Assembly: GCA_030737875.1 (NCBI GenBank)
Contig: CM060912.1
Span: 457,812,310 to 457,876,309 of the forward strand
Reading direction: 5' to 3'
Length of the DNA stretch: 64,000 nt
Origin: Allium sativum
Lineage: Eukaryota; Streptophyta; Magnoliopsida; Asparagales; Amaryllidaceae
Shown here: positions 1 to 12,189 of the stretch, in pieces
Layout: every line of letters starts with the position of its first letter
How positions within the stretch are numbered: the first letter of the stretch is position 1
Program-made: the position numbers and the translations under genes
Notes under the pieces: generated by a model
What the model was told of the DNA's origin: nothing
Seen by the model: only the letters and a program-made list of their open reading frames with translations
Databases searched by the model: none

Positions 1-362
1 TACTGCTTCTTTTGGAGTGGATATCCTTCTCATGATCGCTTCCATCATGGCCTCGAACATAGCAGGAAAATCGAGAGTAGCAGATGTAGCTCTGACTGAC
101 TACCCTCACCTACCCCTCCACTAGCAGGCTCATTCCTAGCAGCGTATCTCAAAGTTTGATGAATCAATCTTACTCTGAAACAAGAATGATTAGTCCATGT
201 TAGAGAAAAGCCATAATGTTGCTCAAGTGCTTACTAATCTAATATACAACATATTATATATAGTAATCATCCATTAAAAATTATAAATACGACTCTCATA
301 CGCTTTTACACTCGCAAACTTTGGGTAAAATTGATTAACCAAAGCTCTGATACCAAATTTAG
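1..362 (-). pseudogene. Element F: gag start and leader (partial)
   Basis: On the minus strand this is the stretch between the 5' LTR of element F and the window edge. Positions about 1-75 read in one frame as a short acidic/basic peptide including AMFEAMMEAIMRRISTP, which resembles the N-terminus of a plant Ty3/gypsy Gag, but the gene continues to the left of base 1 and cannot be judged. The leader from about 170 to 343 has no recognisable gene. The assignment rests mainly on the primer-binding site at 344-355. Confidence 0.45.
344..355 (-). other. Primer-binding site of element F
   Basis: The minus strand reads TGGTATCAGAGC, the usual complement of the 3' end of plant initiator-Met tRNA. 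It lies a few bases inside the LTR edge and fixes element F as minus-strand, with its interior to the left. Confidence 0.8.
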
Positions 363-3100
363 TGACCGTCTAATAACTCCTGCACTAATCTAAGAAAATG
401 ATGCATGGTATAACGTGTCAGGCCAATATGGAATGATGATCAAGGAAAGATAACTCGAAGCATAAACTATCGTATAACTCACAGGGCATGGATAATATAT
501 AATAATAAAATATACAAATGAAATAGTAGTGAAGCATAACAAAAGCTGGAAATCTCATCTCCATAAAACCACTGAATCTCAAGGACATTACACCTCGGTA
601 TATGAATATCTAAATACAATATGCCTCAATATATCCCTCAGATTATATCAAAAACAAAAGAAACAATATATAGTTATACAATATATGAAAAGTAATACGC
701 CAGCCTCCTGCTCATCACCGTAAAGCTTCATCGTCTTAAACATGTCACCTGATACTCAGTCTACTCATCAACATCGTCAATGAGCGGCCCAAGATAATAA
801 GAGCAGACATAAAACCATGGGTTAGACAACAGTCATTGTGAGTGATAAAATAACTACCAACAATTACATAGGAAAGTATAATGATAGACAGTTTAGGACT
901 CACCTGAGCCGTCTCTGCATCCAAAGTGTTAACACATAATAATCACATTTAATATGCTACAAACTCACAGAACAAACAAGATTCTAATAGGATTTCCAAT
1001 CTGACTTCTCTTTAATGTTGTACGGCGATAGTGTACCCAGAGAAAAATAAAAGAGAATACACAAATCAACCATAGCATCCATAAACAATCAAAAATCTAG
1101 CTATCGCCGACTAAAGGTTTGAATAAATCGATATTGAATAGTTGGTCGTTGTCATTCGTTAAGGCCTAACGGAAACCTGATTCTAGTCAGACTAGCATAC
1201 ATCCTACGCACGTTTATCTTCTTAAGGCAACTAGATCACTCTTTGAGTGATCCAACGTACACGATCTCACAATTCTTGATAGACGTCCCTATGACACCCT
1301 TGTTTTGAGTCTGTCAGGACCTTCGATTATGGACAATTCCTTGGCACTTCCAATTTTCAAGTCATCCACGACTTCTACCTTTAGTTCGAGTTCTGCTCGA
1401 TTTAGTCCATTATCTCTCATACTTGAGTCCCACCCAAATCAGTTCATCATATTACGAGCTCAAGTCCCATTTGTTTCAATTAATTATCTTACTATATTGT
1501 CCCATGATCATCCACTCATCAATTTAACTTCGACTATTCTGGCTTGAGTTCACGATCGAAGAAACAACGCCTTGTTGGTAATCACTTCCATCCCGTAGAA
1601 GCTTTTCACAATCCAACACCATCAACAAGCTCCAGTAGTCCAATGCTCCACATCCCCGATGCCTCGACCCCCAACCCTCATCCCTAGTGGATCGGTACTA
1701 GTCCATCAGCTATGGACCGGTATTGATCCATCCAGTTAGAAAATATTTGTTAATTGTTAGATCGGTGCACTTCCCTCCTTGAATACTTCCCTTTAGTTCA
1801 ATTTTGAAGCAAAACTCCTTCCCGATGATTTTCTCTATCATTCCATCAACGAGAACTCGAGAGCTTAAACTTCGGCCCATCCAAACAGCATCAAAACTTG
1901 CATATGACCCGCTTTCCACCTCTAGAAGCCACGCCCCAAGCTTTAGTCCCCCTTGACTAATCATCATGGATCGGTACCGATCCATAGGGCATGGACCAAT
2001 ATCATTCTATGTTCTTAGCTTATTTTATGATGAAATTTTCTAGGCATCATCCCAACACTCTCCAGAGCTCTCCACCAAGTTTCATCTAAATCTGATTCTC
2101 TGAACCTCCTACTCACTCAGTTTATATGTTCTAAGTCTATGACATACAATTCTAAATGACTAAATCAATCATAATCATGCAATTCAACAAATCATATAGT
2201 AATTCATTAAAATTCAATCATGATAAATCATACAAACATGAAATATAACATAAAAACCATGGATCTAGCATAGTTTGGATATAAATATACATTAAACATG
2301 ATTAATCTAGCACCTCACTAATTCGTGTGATCAATTCAAGTTATTATAGGATTTCTAATACTGAAATTAGCATAAGCGATCAGATTTTAGGTGATATTAA
2401 TATGCATGTGTTAAATAATCCTGAATTAACCCATATTATCCATAATATATGTATGTGAGATATCTACCACTCACCAAAACCTAGATCCGATGATTTAAAG
2501 ATGAAATCAAATCTGTACAGCAAAGTGACAATGATGAAAACACTTGATTTGATGAAAATAGTGAGATCTGGTCTTCTCCAATGTAGATATTGCCTTAGGA
2601 TATGATTTACAATGAATAGATGGAGAGATTAGGGTTTAAGTTGAATCCGGAGAATCATAGACACTAACCTATTATTTGAATGAGAAGAGAACCTTAATTC
2701 TTTCCCCAAACACCCTTGTTTATAGCTGTTAGTCATTAGCCTAATGGGATTAAATCAGCCCACTAGCAGTTAATTAATTTTCCTAATAGAAACTAAAACT
2801 TAAAATAGCAATTTCTCCTAAACCGCCGAGCCAAATCTTTGATGCGACCACTATACGGAATCACCAATCACCATTTCGATATAACGAGGTCGATTTCAGC
2901 ACCTGATTCGACCTCTATCAAAAGTTATAAATAAAGCAGTAAGTCAAATGGTAAAATGGTCACAAACATAGTTGGTAAAAATCATGGAAATGTCTCACAT
3001 CCCCATGAATGACATATTAAAATATCATAACGATACAACCACTAGGGAATTAAATATAATTATTTTACGTCCGTCGATATGTAAAATATGGGTCGTTATA
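363..3100 (-). repeat. 5' LTR of element F
   Basis: On the minus strand it starts at 3100 with TATAACGACCC, a one-base change from the expected TGTAACGACCC, and ends near 363 with ...GACGGTCA next to the primer site. A TATA box (GCTATAAA on the minus strand, about 2719-2726) lies roughly 375 bp in, as in the other LTRs here. The 91-aa minus-strand ORF at 1710-1985 and the 80-aa plus-strand ORF at 1305-1547 lie inside the LTR and match nothing I know. The second LTR is outside the window, so the boundaries rest on termini alone. Confidence 0.6.
1687..1985. repeat. Palindrome cluster in the F LTR
   Basis: Positions 1966-1985 form a perfect 20-bp palindrome, ATGGATCGGTACCGATCCAT. Imperfect relatives around GGATCGGTACTAGTCC and GGACCGGTATTGATCC lie at about 1687-1732. 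The cluster is downstream of the F TATA box, unlike the U3 clusters of elements A, D and E. Confidence 0.6.
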
Positions 3101-3239
3101 GCAAAGGAATTAAATCTTTGAACACTTAAAATATTCAGTGATTCGAAGCTCATGGTGTGTCAAATTTGAAAAGAGTTTTAGGAAAAAGGAGGTAATTTAG
3201 CCCCATATATGTCGAGGATATGGGAATTATTGAACGACT

Positions 3240-3781
3240 TTGATCATTACACCATCACTCACATTCCAAGAGAAAAGAATATGAAGGTCGATCACGAAGT
3301 ATGCTAGTTCTAGAGATGCGCAACCCTTGGGGTTGGTACCCGTCGAAGTCCTTACTAATCCAAGCGTCGATGACATGGAAGGGGATTGGGTCATGGAAGC
3401 TACCGGAGAGCCAGAATCATGGATGACTCCTATAAAGGAATATTTGAACCATGGAACACTCCCGAGAAATCAGATAGATTAGAAAAAGAAACTTCGGAAG
3501 ACCCCAAGGTTCATTATGCAAGATGGAAGGATATACAGATAGGGATTTACGTGCCATTATTGCAATGCATAACCCAAGATGAGGCTAAAAGGATCCTACC
3601 TGAGGTGCACGAAGGCCAATGTGGAAACTATTCTAGTGGACAGACCCTTGCTAAAAAAGTACTTTGGTATGGCTATTTTTGGTTCGAGTTAAACATGGAT
3701 GTTGCAGGCTATACTAGGAAGTGTGATAGATGTCAAAGATTCTCCAAAATCCCGAAAGCCCCATCATCAGATTTAACGTAG
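3240..3781 (+). pseudogene. Tat-lineage RNase H tail and integrase zinc finger
   Basis: The 131-aa open frame at 3386-3781 contains an HHCC integrase zinc-binding region: a His in the EVHEGQCGN context, the LAKKVLWYGYFW stretch, and a CDRCQRF cysteine pair. These are typical of plant Tat-lineage integrases. Upstream, out of frame, IPREKN near 3270 and MTPIKEYLNHGTL near 3423-3460 match the end of RNase H and the linker to integrase, so at least one frameshift separates the two readings. The first ATG of the open frame is accidental. Decayed and not functional. Confidence 0.7.
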
Positions 3782-4600
3782 ACAGCCAACCCATGACCGT
3801 TTTCTATGTAGGGAATTGATTTGATAGGAGTATTTCCAATAGAAAAAGTAGGCTCAAGATATTAAATTGTTGCTATTGACTATTTCACAAAGTGGGCCGA
3901 AGCAGAACCGCTGGCCATTGTCACCGGTGAGAAAGTTATTAACTATGTAACCAAAAACCTTATTTGCAGGTTCAAAGTGTCACATAAATAATTACTGATA
4001 ACATAAAACAGTTCGAAAGTGAGGAGTTTCAAAAATTTTGTAGGCAATATCGTATTCAGAATAGCTTTGTAGTTGTAGCACATCTGCATGCAAACAGGCA
4101 AGTGGAAGCAATCAACAAGATCATTAAGTATATCATCAAGAAGAGATTGATGAAGGCAAAATGTAGATGGGTTAACGAATTACCACTTGCAATATGGGGT
4201 TATCGAATGACTCATAAATCTGCATTTGGACACATGCTATACTCCTTGGCGTTTGGGCTGAACGCAATGATACCTATGAAGTTAGAAGTCCCTACTCATC
4301 GAAGAATTCATTTCAACCAAGCCAAGAATGAGCAACTACTATTGGAAGCCTTGACTAACTCAATGAAAAGAGAGAAGAACGGAACTCAGATTGTAGTACT
4401 ACAGAAAAGGGTGGCGAGATATTTTAATTTTAAAGTCCTTTATTGCACTTTCGAAGTTGGAGATCTTGTCTAAAGAGAATAACGACTAACGCCGGAGTAT
4501 TCGGGCCAAACTGGGAAGGGTCCTATATGATCTGGAAAAAGCTTACTGATGGCACATTCAAGTTGAACACCGTAGACAAGATCCATATTCCCTGATCTTA
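3782..4600 (+). pseudogene. Tat-lineage integrase core and C-terminus
   Basis: Continues from the zinc finger with frame changes and stops. The region near 3870-3900 reads IDYFTKWAEAEPL, carrying the first catalytic Asp. Near 3990 ITDN carries the second Asp, and NRQVEAINK near 4095-4125 carries the catalytic Glu. The 123-aa open frame 4102-4473 continues with WGYRMT and a GLNAMIPMKLEVPT segment, diagnostic of plant Tat integrases, and ends at FEVGDLV followed by a stop. The D,D,E residues are recognisable but not in one frame, so this is a pseudogene. Confidence 0.75.
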
Positions 4601-5091
4601 GAACACTAACACTTGTGGCCTTATTTTACTTGAATTTTTGTTTGAAATTTGTAACTCTTTTATTATTTCCTATTAAGAACAAGTCACTCGTGTATGCAGG
4701 GGTATGGTTTTTGAACTTATGTTATTTTTTATCAATAAAGCCTGCTCTTGAATTATTTTGACCATGTACTTACAAAATTCTTTTTTTAGATTAGAATTAC
4801 AAATATTCTGAAGTCAATCTGAACTTGCTGGCCAGTATTCCTGATTGTGCAATTACGATCTATAAAAACGTAGCAATCCTTGAGAAACTGCTTTTAAAGC
4901 GACCCAAGCATGGAAGCACAATAAAGCAGCAGGGCACAAGTCCGTGAAAATGCAACATGTAGCTCAATCTATATTTTCACGCTTAATAGAATTGCTAATG
5001 ATCGCGTAATGAAGAAAAGGGCCGATGATATAACCCCACATGAAGATCTCACTTACCCTGAAGCACTCAAATACCTTACCTATGCTAAGGC

Positions 5092-5316
5092 TCTTAAAGA
5101 CCTCATTTCGATGAGGCACTCGATGTTAATCGAGTAGTCAAGCCTTAGGGTATGTGACCAGCCTATGCCAGTCATGAACCTTTGAAAGCAAGGGCACGAG
5201 ACGATCAATAAAATTGGATGCTCAAAAACCTTAACCCATCAAGGCTCTTAATATAAATCGAGAAGTCTAAACTTAGGGAAAGTGACCGAGTTACGCCAGT
5301 CATGAACCTTAGAAAC
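5092..5316 (+). repeat. 3' tandem repeats of element G, first block
   Basis: Two copies of a roughly 125-135-bp unit built around AAATCGAGAAGT, TTACGCCAGTCATGAACC and GACGATCAATAAAATTGG. The second copy is cut after GAAA by the solo LTR S and resumes at 12190. Tandem repeats between pol and the 3' LTR are a known habit of Tat-lineage elements. Confidence 0.7.
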
Positions 5317-6302
5317 TGTAACAACCCGGAATATTGGGTCCAATTTAAAATTTTCATTTTAGAAATTTTAATTGAAATTTGAATAATAACGACCAAAATT
5401 CAATTTTAATCGAAGTTAAAACGAATAAATTTTATTTAATTTTAAAGAGAGTTTGAAATGGAATGGTGAGTGGATTTAATTATTCACTTTTAGTAAATAT
5501 TCCGTTATCGGTTGATTTCCCATTTAATTATTAGATTGATTACTTTTAATGTAAATTGCAATATTCAGTTATTTTAATTGCTGTAAACATATGTGTAGAT
5601 ACTTTGAGTAATTGCATTAGACAATTTAGTTTGTCTTGGGAATGGCAAAAACATGATTGGTTGGAATTTACAATAATGTGAAAACTAAAATTTGGAATAA
5701 AAAGATGATTACTTGATTAGTAAACATATTAAATATATTCCTTGTCATTAAATTAAGCAAATGGGACTTTTATGGCAGACATTAAAAATGACTGTTGTTA
5801 TATAAAAATGCTTGCACATTGCAATTGACATTTTTAATGAAAAGAACAAAATTATAAAAATGTCCATTACTACAGGAAATGTATTTACATTGGATTTTGC
5901 ATTCTAGATGTTTTATATTAAAATGAACACTGTTATGATAATAATGTTTTACATTAAGGTTTTACATTCGTATGTAAGTGAACCTTTTTAAAATGGTCAT
6001 TGCACTAAAAAAAAGGTTTTCATAGAACTTTACATTTTTAATGTAAAAATTAAAGGACCATTGTTATATTGAAATGTCTTTACCTGTAAAATATATATTT
6101 TGATGTAACCCAACATTAAAAATAGTTATTTGTCCTATAGAAATGCATGAACATTACATCATACATTTATCTTGAAATGGAAAATTGCATTTTTCAATGT
6201 GATCATATTATGAAATCAAAAGTTTTGTTTTTATATGTAAGTAAAGAATTAAGTTATTAATATAAATCATAATGGGCAGGTTATAAATATAAATTGTAAT
6301 GG

Positions 6303-6606
6303 AACCACGTGTATATTTCTATTCTTTTTATTCCTATCCATCCAATTAAATACCTTCCCATTCTTTCTCTTTGTCTTATTCTATTTCGAAATTTGAATAA
6401 GAGAACCACGTGTATATTTCTATTCTTTTTATTCCTATCCATCCAATTAAATACCTTCCCATTCTTTCTCTTTGTCTTATTCTATTTTGGAATTTGAATA
6501 AGAGAACCACGTGTATATTTCTATTCTTTTTATTCCTATCCATCCAATTAAATACCTTTTCATTCTTTCTCTTTGTCTTATTCTATTTTGAAATTTGAAT
6601 AAGAGA
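6303..6606 (+). repeat. 101-bp tandem repeat, three copies
   Basis: Three near-identical 101-bp units beginning ACCACGTGTATATTTC and ending TTTGAATAAGAGA, just upstream of the TATA-like box of S. Each carries CACGTG (an E-box/G-box core). The overlapping 62-aa frames at 6309 and 6410 are products of the repeat, not genes. Confidence 0.85.
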
Positions 6607-6642
6607 AACAAACCTTAAGGGTTTAATCAAATAATGTTTTAA

Positions 6643-6650
6643 TATAAATA
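6643..6650 (+). promoter_or_regulatory. TATA-like box of LTR S
   Basis: TATAAATA follows the 101-bp repeats and precedes a C-rich ACCCCAAACCCTAAC stretch, resembling the start-site context in the other LTRs. It is about 1.33 kb from the LTR edge, further in than in A-E. Confidence 0.5.
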
Positions 6651-6712
6651 TACCCTTTGGAAAATACCCCAAACCCTAACTTGTTTCTATAGCCGCTGCC
6701 TCTCTTAAGTGG

Positions 6713-7131
6713 ATGGCTGAAAATGTCTTGAATTCAACTCTTAATATTTCAATCCACACAATATTATTCGATCAACTCAAAGGCAAATCGAAGAGCAAAG
6801 CAGGACCTTTCATTCCGTATGGTGATGGCAGTAGGAGCAAGTTGAAGTCGACCGATGGGTTTCCTTTAGTGCATGAAGACCTGGAAGAAAGCAAAATGAA
6901 GGGGAATGATTCTTCTTGGCCTAATGTAATCAATTTATTTATATTTAATTATGTAATTTAAAATTAATTTATATCTAACGTATAAAATTTTGTAACTCAT
7001 TCAAATGAAATCAGAAATTGATGAAATCAGTCGCATTGGATTTGCAACGAAAAATACTACAACATGGGACAAACTAGAACCAATTCTGAGCAAATCAAGA
7101 TTTGAGGAAAGTTTCAGATCTGAATGGTTTG
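6713..7131 (+). other. Unrecognised coding-like stretch in LTR S
   Basis: An 82-aa frame starts at ATG 6713 with a mixed, non-repetitive composition unusual for this LTR. A GT at 6926 and an AG at 7013-7014 could bound a 90-nt A/T-rich intron. After it, one frame reads an ordinary-looking peptide ending in RFEESFRSEWFG, directly before a donor-like GGTGAGAATT at 7131. The phases of the two segments do not match across those sites, so I cannot call a gene. It could be a captured host exon fragment or chance. Confidence 0.25.
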
Positions 7132-7259
7132 GTGAGAATTCTATTTATTTATTTATTTAAATAAAAAATAATTAACTGTGATAGTGATTTTCCTTGGATC
7201 CATTGTTGAATGCTAATTGATTATAGTATGTGATTTGATCCTGAATTGTCGTTGATACA

Positions 7260-10200
7260 TAGACCTATTGATTTGATAATCGTTGTGTTGAAAATAATGT
7301 TATCATATTTGTTAAGATAGGATTGTTAAAAATAATCATATCATATTTGTTAAGATAAGGTTGTTGAAATAATTCTATCATGTTTGTTAAGGTAGGATTG
7401 TTGAAAACACTTATATCACGTTTGTTGGGATAATTTAACAAGAACAAATATGTCACTTTGTGATTAAACATTGGATGAAAACAAATAGATGTTCTTTATT
7501 TTGATATTAAAATATATAGAAAATGTAAATTTATAAAATTTACTTTTATATGTCATTTATGTTAGAACAAAATTTGTCGATTTTATTAGAAGCTAAATTA
7601 TGCCGTTTATGTTAGGACAAAATTTGTCAATTACGTTATACATGTTGTACTAGTATAAAATGTTAGAAATGATGCAACATAAAAATTATATTTTTATGTT
7701 AATCTGAATCATGAGAAAAGAATAGTCAATAAAAATTATATTTTTATTGAAATATGAACCAATAGAAAAGAGTTGTAAATAAAAATTATCTTTATTGGAA
7801 TATGAACCATTAGAAAAAGGGTAGACAATAAAAGTTACATTTTTATTGTAATGAGAATCATTTTTGTTGAGATAAATTAGATTTAACAAAAATATCATTT
7901 TTGTTAAATAGGATTTGTTAACAAATGAAATTTTCATTTTTATTTGTTAAGTTAAAATAGGAATTTGTATATAAATAAATTATTCTCTTATTTGTTCATT
8001 GAAAGGGATTAAAACGGGTATAAACATTTTTGTCATACATAGAATGGAATTGACATTTTGTCATACATATGTTATTAGAATGAAATTTCCTTTTATCTAG
8101 AACTGACATAATAGAATTTCTCAAATTTATGTTAACATAATAGACTTTGTCATTTCAATGTGGGCATAATAGGAAAATATTTACGTATAAAATATTATTT
8201 AATATGACATTAGAAGTATGATTATATTAGAAATAATGTTACATTAGAAATTTGATTATATTAGAAGTATGTTACATTAGAAATATGTTACATTAGGAAT
8301 ATGCATACATTAGGAATATATTACATTAGAAATGTGATATTAGACAAGATATAACATTTTCATATAAATGTTACATTAACAAAAGAAATGACATTTTTAT
8401 TGTAAATGTTGCATTAGAGAAAAAATAACTTTTTTTTGTATTATAAAATGTAGCATGATAATTAAAATATCATTTTAATGCTAATGTATACATTAGAATT
8501 TAGGTGCAAAATGAAATTATCATATTGATGTAAATACATACATTAGAATACATAGAGAAATGTTATCATATAAAATAATCTTTTGTATGATATTTAATGT
8601 TAAGTAGATAAAATATCACTTTTTATTTGTTTTGTCGAAGTGTTAGAATTGATTTAACATAAAAAAATATCATTTTTATGTTAATATGGAAAGTTAGGAA
8701 TGTTTACATGTAGAATACTCTTTTATATGATAAATGTTAACATAGAAAATATTATTTATATAATATTAGAATGCATTGAATATGTTAACATAGAAAAAGA
8801 TTATTTATAGAATGTATAGAAAATGTTAACATAGAAAATATTATTTATATAATATTAGAATGCATTGAATATGTTAACATAGAAATTATTCTTTTTAGAT
8901 GTAAATTAAACATAGAAAAAAGAATTATACTTTTTAATGTAATATTAGAAACGTAGAACAAAAATAAACACTTTGTCAAAAGAATAAAATTGGGATAAAA
9001 TTCACATTTTTGTCTAAATAAAAGAGTTGAAACGTTCATTTATTTGTCATGAATATATATAGAAAACTTGATTAGAAAAGAATAAACAATAGAAATTATT
9101 TTTATGGTAATGTGGACTATTAGAAAAGCGAAAAACAATAAAAATTACATTTTTTTTTATTCATAATATAAAACAGTAGGAAAGAGGAAGATAATAGGAA
9201 TTACATTTTCATATGTAATAAAGAATGAGACTTACATTGTAAATTAAGTAAATTTTATATGTAAATGAAAGGTAGGAATTTGCATTGTAAGTAAATGTAC
9301 ATTTTTTATATGTAATTAAAGGGTAAGTTATAATATTTGAAATCAAGTTATTTTAGAAATATGGAATATTCCAAAATTAAGATATTTTGAAATGAGAAAC
9401 AGTTTAAAATAATATTCTTAGTAGAACAATTATAATAATTAATTAAAATTGTACTTGGACACGAGGTTAGGTCACATTTGTGGTGGAAGTCTGCCCAGAC
9501 CCGACCGGCATATCCAGCAGCCACAAATGTTAGGCCTAATGTGAGAGGTCCAAGTGCGCAAATACAAATTGGGCCAAGACACGAGGTTAAGCCCAACTTG
9601 TGGGATAAGTCTGCCCGGAACCAACCGACCTATCAAGCATGCACAAATTGCAGGCCTAATGTGAGAGGTCTGGCCCATATTAAAATATAAATGGATAAAT
9701 TAGAAATTGACGTTATTTTCACACCGTTATGTGTTAATAATGAAATGAATATTTTCACCTCCAAGTTTGTTATAAAAGAAAGTTACATTGTTAATGTAAT
9801 AAGATAAGGATTAGAAAATTTTTACATTTTCTTAATGTAAATGGAGATTAGAAGAAAATTTCATTTTTTTATGTAATTAAGTAAAAGAAGTTTACATTCT
9901 TAATGTAATTAGATTATAGAAATAACTTACATTTTTAATGTAGATTATATTAAAAAGAAAAAGTTTACATTTTTAATGTGAATAAAAATAATAGAAATGA
10001 AATGTATATTTTTATCGTCACTTTAGATGCGATAAAAGAATAGAATAAAAATTATATATTTTTATCGTCATTTTAGAGGCGGTAAAAAGAAGTTACATTT
10101 TTCAATATAAATAAAAGAAAAATAGGAAGTTACATCTTTATATGTAATTAGAAAAATATAGAAACTTACATTTTTCAATGTAAATAAGGATGAAATAGAA

Positions 10201-10440
10201 ATTATATTTTTTTATATGCAAATAAAAGGATTTACATTTTTCAATGTAATCAAAGGAAATAGAGGAATGATTAGGAATTTATATTTCCCAATGTAAATAA
10301 AATATGAAATAAAAGTTACATTTTTAATATAATAATATATTGAAATATAAGTTTACATTTCTCAATGTAAATAAAATAGGAATAGAAAATTACATTTTTC
10401 AATGTAAATAATAAGATTAGAAATTTACATTTCTAAGGAA
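7260..10440 (+). repeat. A/T-rich field of short palindromic units in LTR S
   Basis: More than 3 kb of degenerate short units in which ACATTTT or TTACATTT is followed a few bases later by AATGTAA, giving many small hairpins spaced about 40-70 bp apart (clearest at 9780-10440). Related units occur from about 5700. It is interrupted by the conserved stem-loop pair at 9453-9676. All ORFs inside (for example 7265-7471 and 7686-7937) are low-complexity artefacts. Confidence 0.6.
9453..9676 (+). other. Paired three-tier stem-loops in LTR S
   Basis: Unit 1 (9453-9555) has outer stem ACTTGGAC/GTCCAAGT, inner stem ATTTGTGG/CCACAAAT and apical TCTGCCCAGACCCGACCGGC. Unit 2 (9571-9676) has outer stem GGGCC/GGCCC plus AGAC/GTCT, and apical TCTGCCCGGAACCAACCG. 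Both carry the constant flanks ACGAGGTTA and CTAATGTGAGAGG. The same pair occurs in LTRs D, A, B, C and E. Confidence 0.8.
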
Positions 10441-12189
10441 TAGATTTTCATGAGAAAAATAATGAAACCAAATATACATTTGGTGAAAATTGAAAAATGT
10501 AAGAGTAAAATATACATTGTTATGTTTAGGATGTGTATGTAAAAGTAAAAATAGCGATAGATCGTTATAAATTATTAACGACGGTATGAAATGGGTTTCA
10601 AATTTATATATGCGAGAGTTATTTGGAAAGTCTGAGTTTACTCTCATTCCAAATAATGATACGACGTTCGAAGAATTGAAGACGACGATTGAAGACCGAC
10701 GATCTTCACATCGAATGGGTAACTAGTGTTGAGGCCCTTGATTGATTTGCTCCCAAGACGAGGCAAAGATGGTAGTTATCCGGACATAGTGTTGATTTGT
10801 ACGGATTTGGCTTTCGCTCGGACCCAGAGCATAAGTATAGATGGAATGTGTGTCTGACATTGTACTCCTTTATATATTGTACTTGTTGATTTTCTGTCGA
10901 ATGTATGAATGATTGGTGGCGGAGAATTTATTCTCTTGCTTAACACCCTTTTGTATATTTTGGAAAAAGATTAATAGTATGATATGGATTGACAGTGTGG
11001 CATACCAAGATGCAGAGATCAAGGTTCTTGTTGAAAAGCAGGCCTTGTGGTTAATGATCAAAGCACGGTCCGTTTAGGCGAAGCTTTGTGTATAGCGTGA
11101 CTTCGCGAGCCTCACAACCCGGTTGAGTCTATAACGGGATAAGGGAACGCAGGGAGAGCAGCACGTTTCTTTCTAGAAAGAAGTGGTGTCGGTGCTTAAA
11201 CTGGCTGATATTTACTTATGTGGATGATGGAATGTGGCGCGCCTCGGATGATAGGTCCTATAGGACCGGGAAACATGTGTTCAGGAATTGCCAATCCACG
11301 AAGCTGTATGTGTGGACCGGCCCTTCAGCTTTCCAATGGTTAACTGCGGGGAATCCTGATACATTAGCTAGAGTGTCTCGAATCGGGAAGGAGCTCCTCC
11401 CTAGCCTTGACTCATGATGGAAACCCAATTTCCAATACGACCTCATGTGGTTTTGATTGTATTACTAGTATGGAGGCATAGTATATGGTAGCTATGCTTC
11501 CTAGGATTGATACATTTACTTTGAAATGTTTTTGAAACATATATACACTAATAATAATATCAAATTCGTTTTTAACGTATCAAGCACTTCTGGCCATTAT
11601 AAGGTAAAACTCTATCCTCCGGTTTGCGTTGCATTGTGTGATGGGACTTGAGTCTTATGATGGTTTCATTTTTCCAAAAAGCATTGCGTTGTTTAACGAT
11701 TTACTTTAATTTATGCACGACAATCCATTGGAGTAAACCCGTTCCGCGTTAGTGGCGTGGTCCTTGGATTTGTCTTATTGTTATTAGTGAAATTAGTTAA
11801 GAATTCTCACACCAGTCCCATGACTGACCCGTTGTTTGTTTCACTTTGCAAACTCGGGTGCCCTCTTTTCCATACGGGCAGTCGAGTGGCTTTTTTGTAG
11901 ATATTTATCTCTTGAGCAGGATTCTGGATCGAAGCCTAAAGCTATGTCCAGAGCATTGAAGTCTTCCGCTGTTTATTGTATTTAATTTATTGAAATTTAT
12001 CTTCCGCTGTAATTTTATTTGATGTACTCTGATATTCTGTACTCTGATGTAACATTATTGTGATGTTATAAAAGTCTGCTGTTATTGTTCTAATGTGTTG
12101 TATTCCCAAAGTTAACGTACTCGGGTTTTGAAGGGTCTTGGTCGATTTTGCGATCGATTGAGTCTGAGTGAAAAACCCGGGACGTTACA
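10441..12189 (+). other. 3' part of LTR S, no gene
   Basis: Less A/T-rich than the field before it. It contains no supported gene. The overlapping 62-65-aa frames at 11220-11446 on both strands are in mixed-composition LTR sequence analogous to the conserved 3' third of the other LTRs. CATGACTGACCCGTTG near 11818 matches the TGTCTGACCCCGTTG landmark that precedes the splice acceptor in A and C, but no good polypyrimidine/CAG follows here. Confidence 0.5.

Larger units (their letters stand above)
3101..5316 (+). mobile_element. Tat-lineage element G, left part
   Basis: Plus-strand remnant of a Ty3/gypsy element of the Tat group (the Athila/Tat branch, no chromodomain). It is cut on the left by element F and split on the right by the solo LTR S. 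The pol remnant spans about 3240-4600. From 4601 to 5091 there is an A/T-rich 3' untranslated stretch with no gene. From 5092 a tandem-repeat zone begins and resumes at 12190. Confidence 0.65.
5317..12189 (+). repeat. Solo LTR S, 6.9 kb
   Basis: Begins TGTAACAACCCGG and ends CCCGGGACGTTACA, imperfect inverted termini of the same class as the other LTRs here. It is flanked by GAAAC (5312-5316) and GAAAG (12190-12194), and the interrupted tandem repeat of element G resumes exactly across it, so the insertion is well supported. There is no primer site, polypurine tract or coding interior, so it behaves as one LTR. It contains a TATA-like TATAAATA at 6643-6650, three 101-bp tandem repeats, a long A/T-rich hairpin field and a pair of the three-tier stem-loops. 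At 6.9 kb it is about twice the length of the others. Confidence 0.7.

Noticed and set aside
3386..3781. Independent host gene on the plus strand
   Set aside because: The HHCC integrase motif and flanking Tat-lineage pol scraps show it is retroelement sequence.
9453..9676. Stem-loop pair as tRNA genes or a tRNA-derived SINE
   Set aside because: No convincing A-box or B-box, no 7-5-5 cloverleaf geometry, and no 3' A/T tail or target duplication around the pair.
9478..9690. Overlapping ORFs on both strands (9478-9690 plus, 9472-9678 minus, 9348-9596 minus)
   Set aside because: They overlap the paired stem-loop module; the near-symmetry of stems opens frames on both strands by chance.
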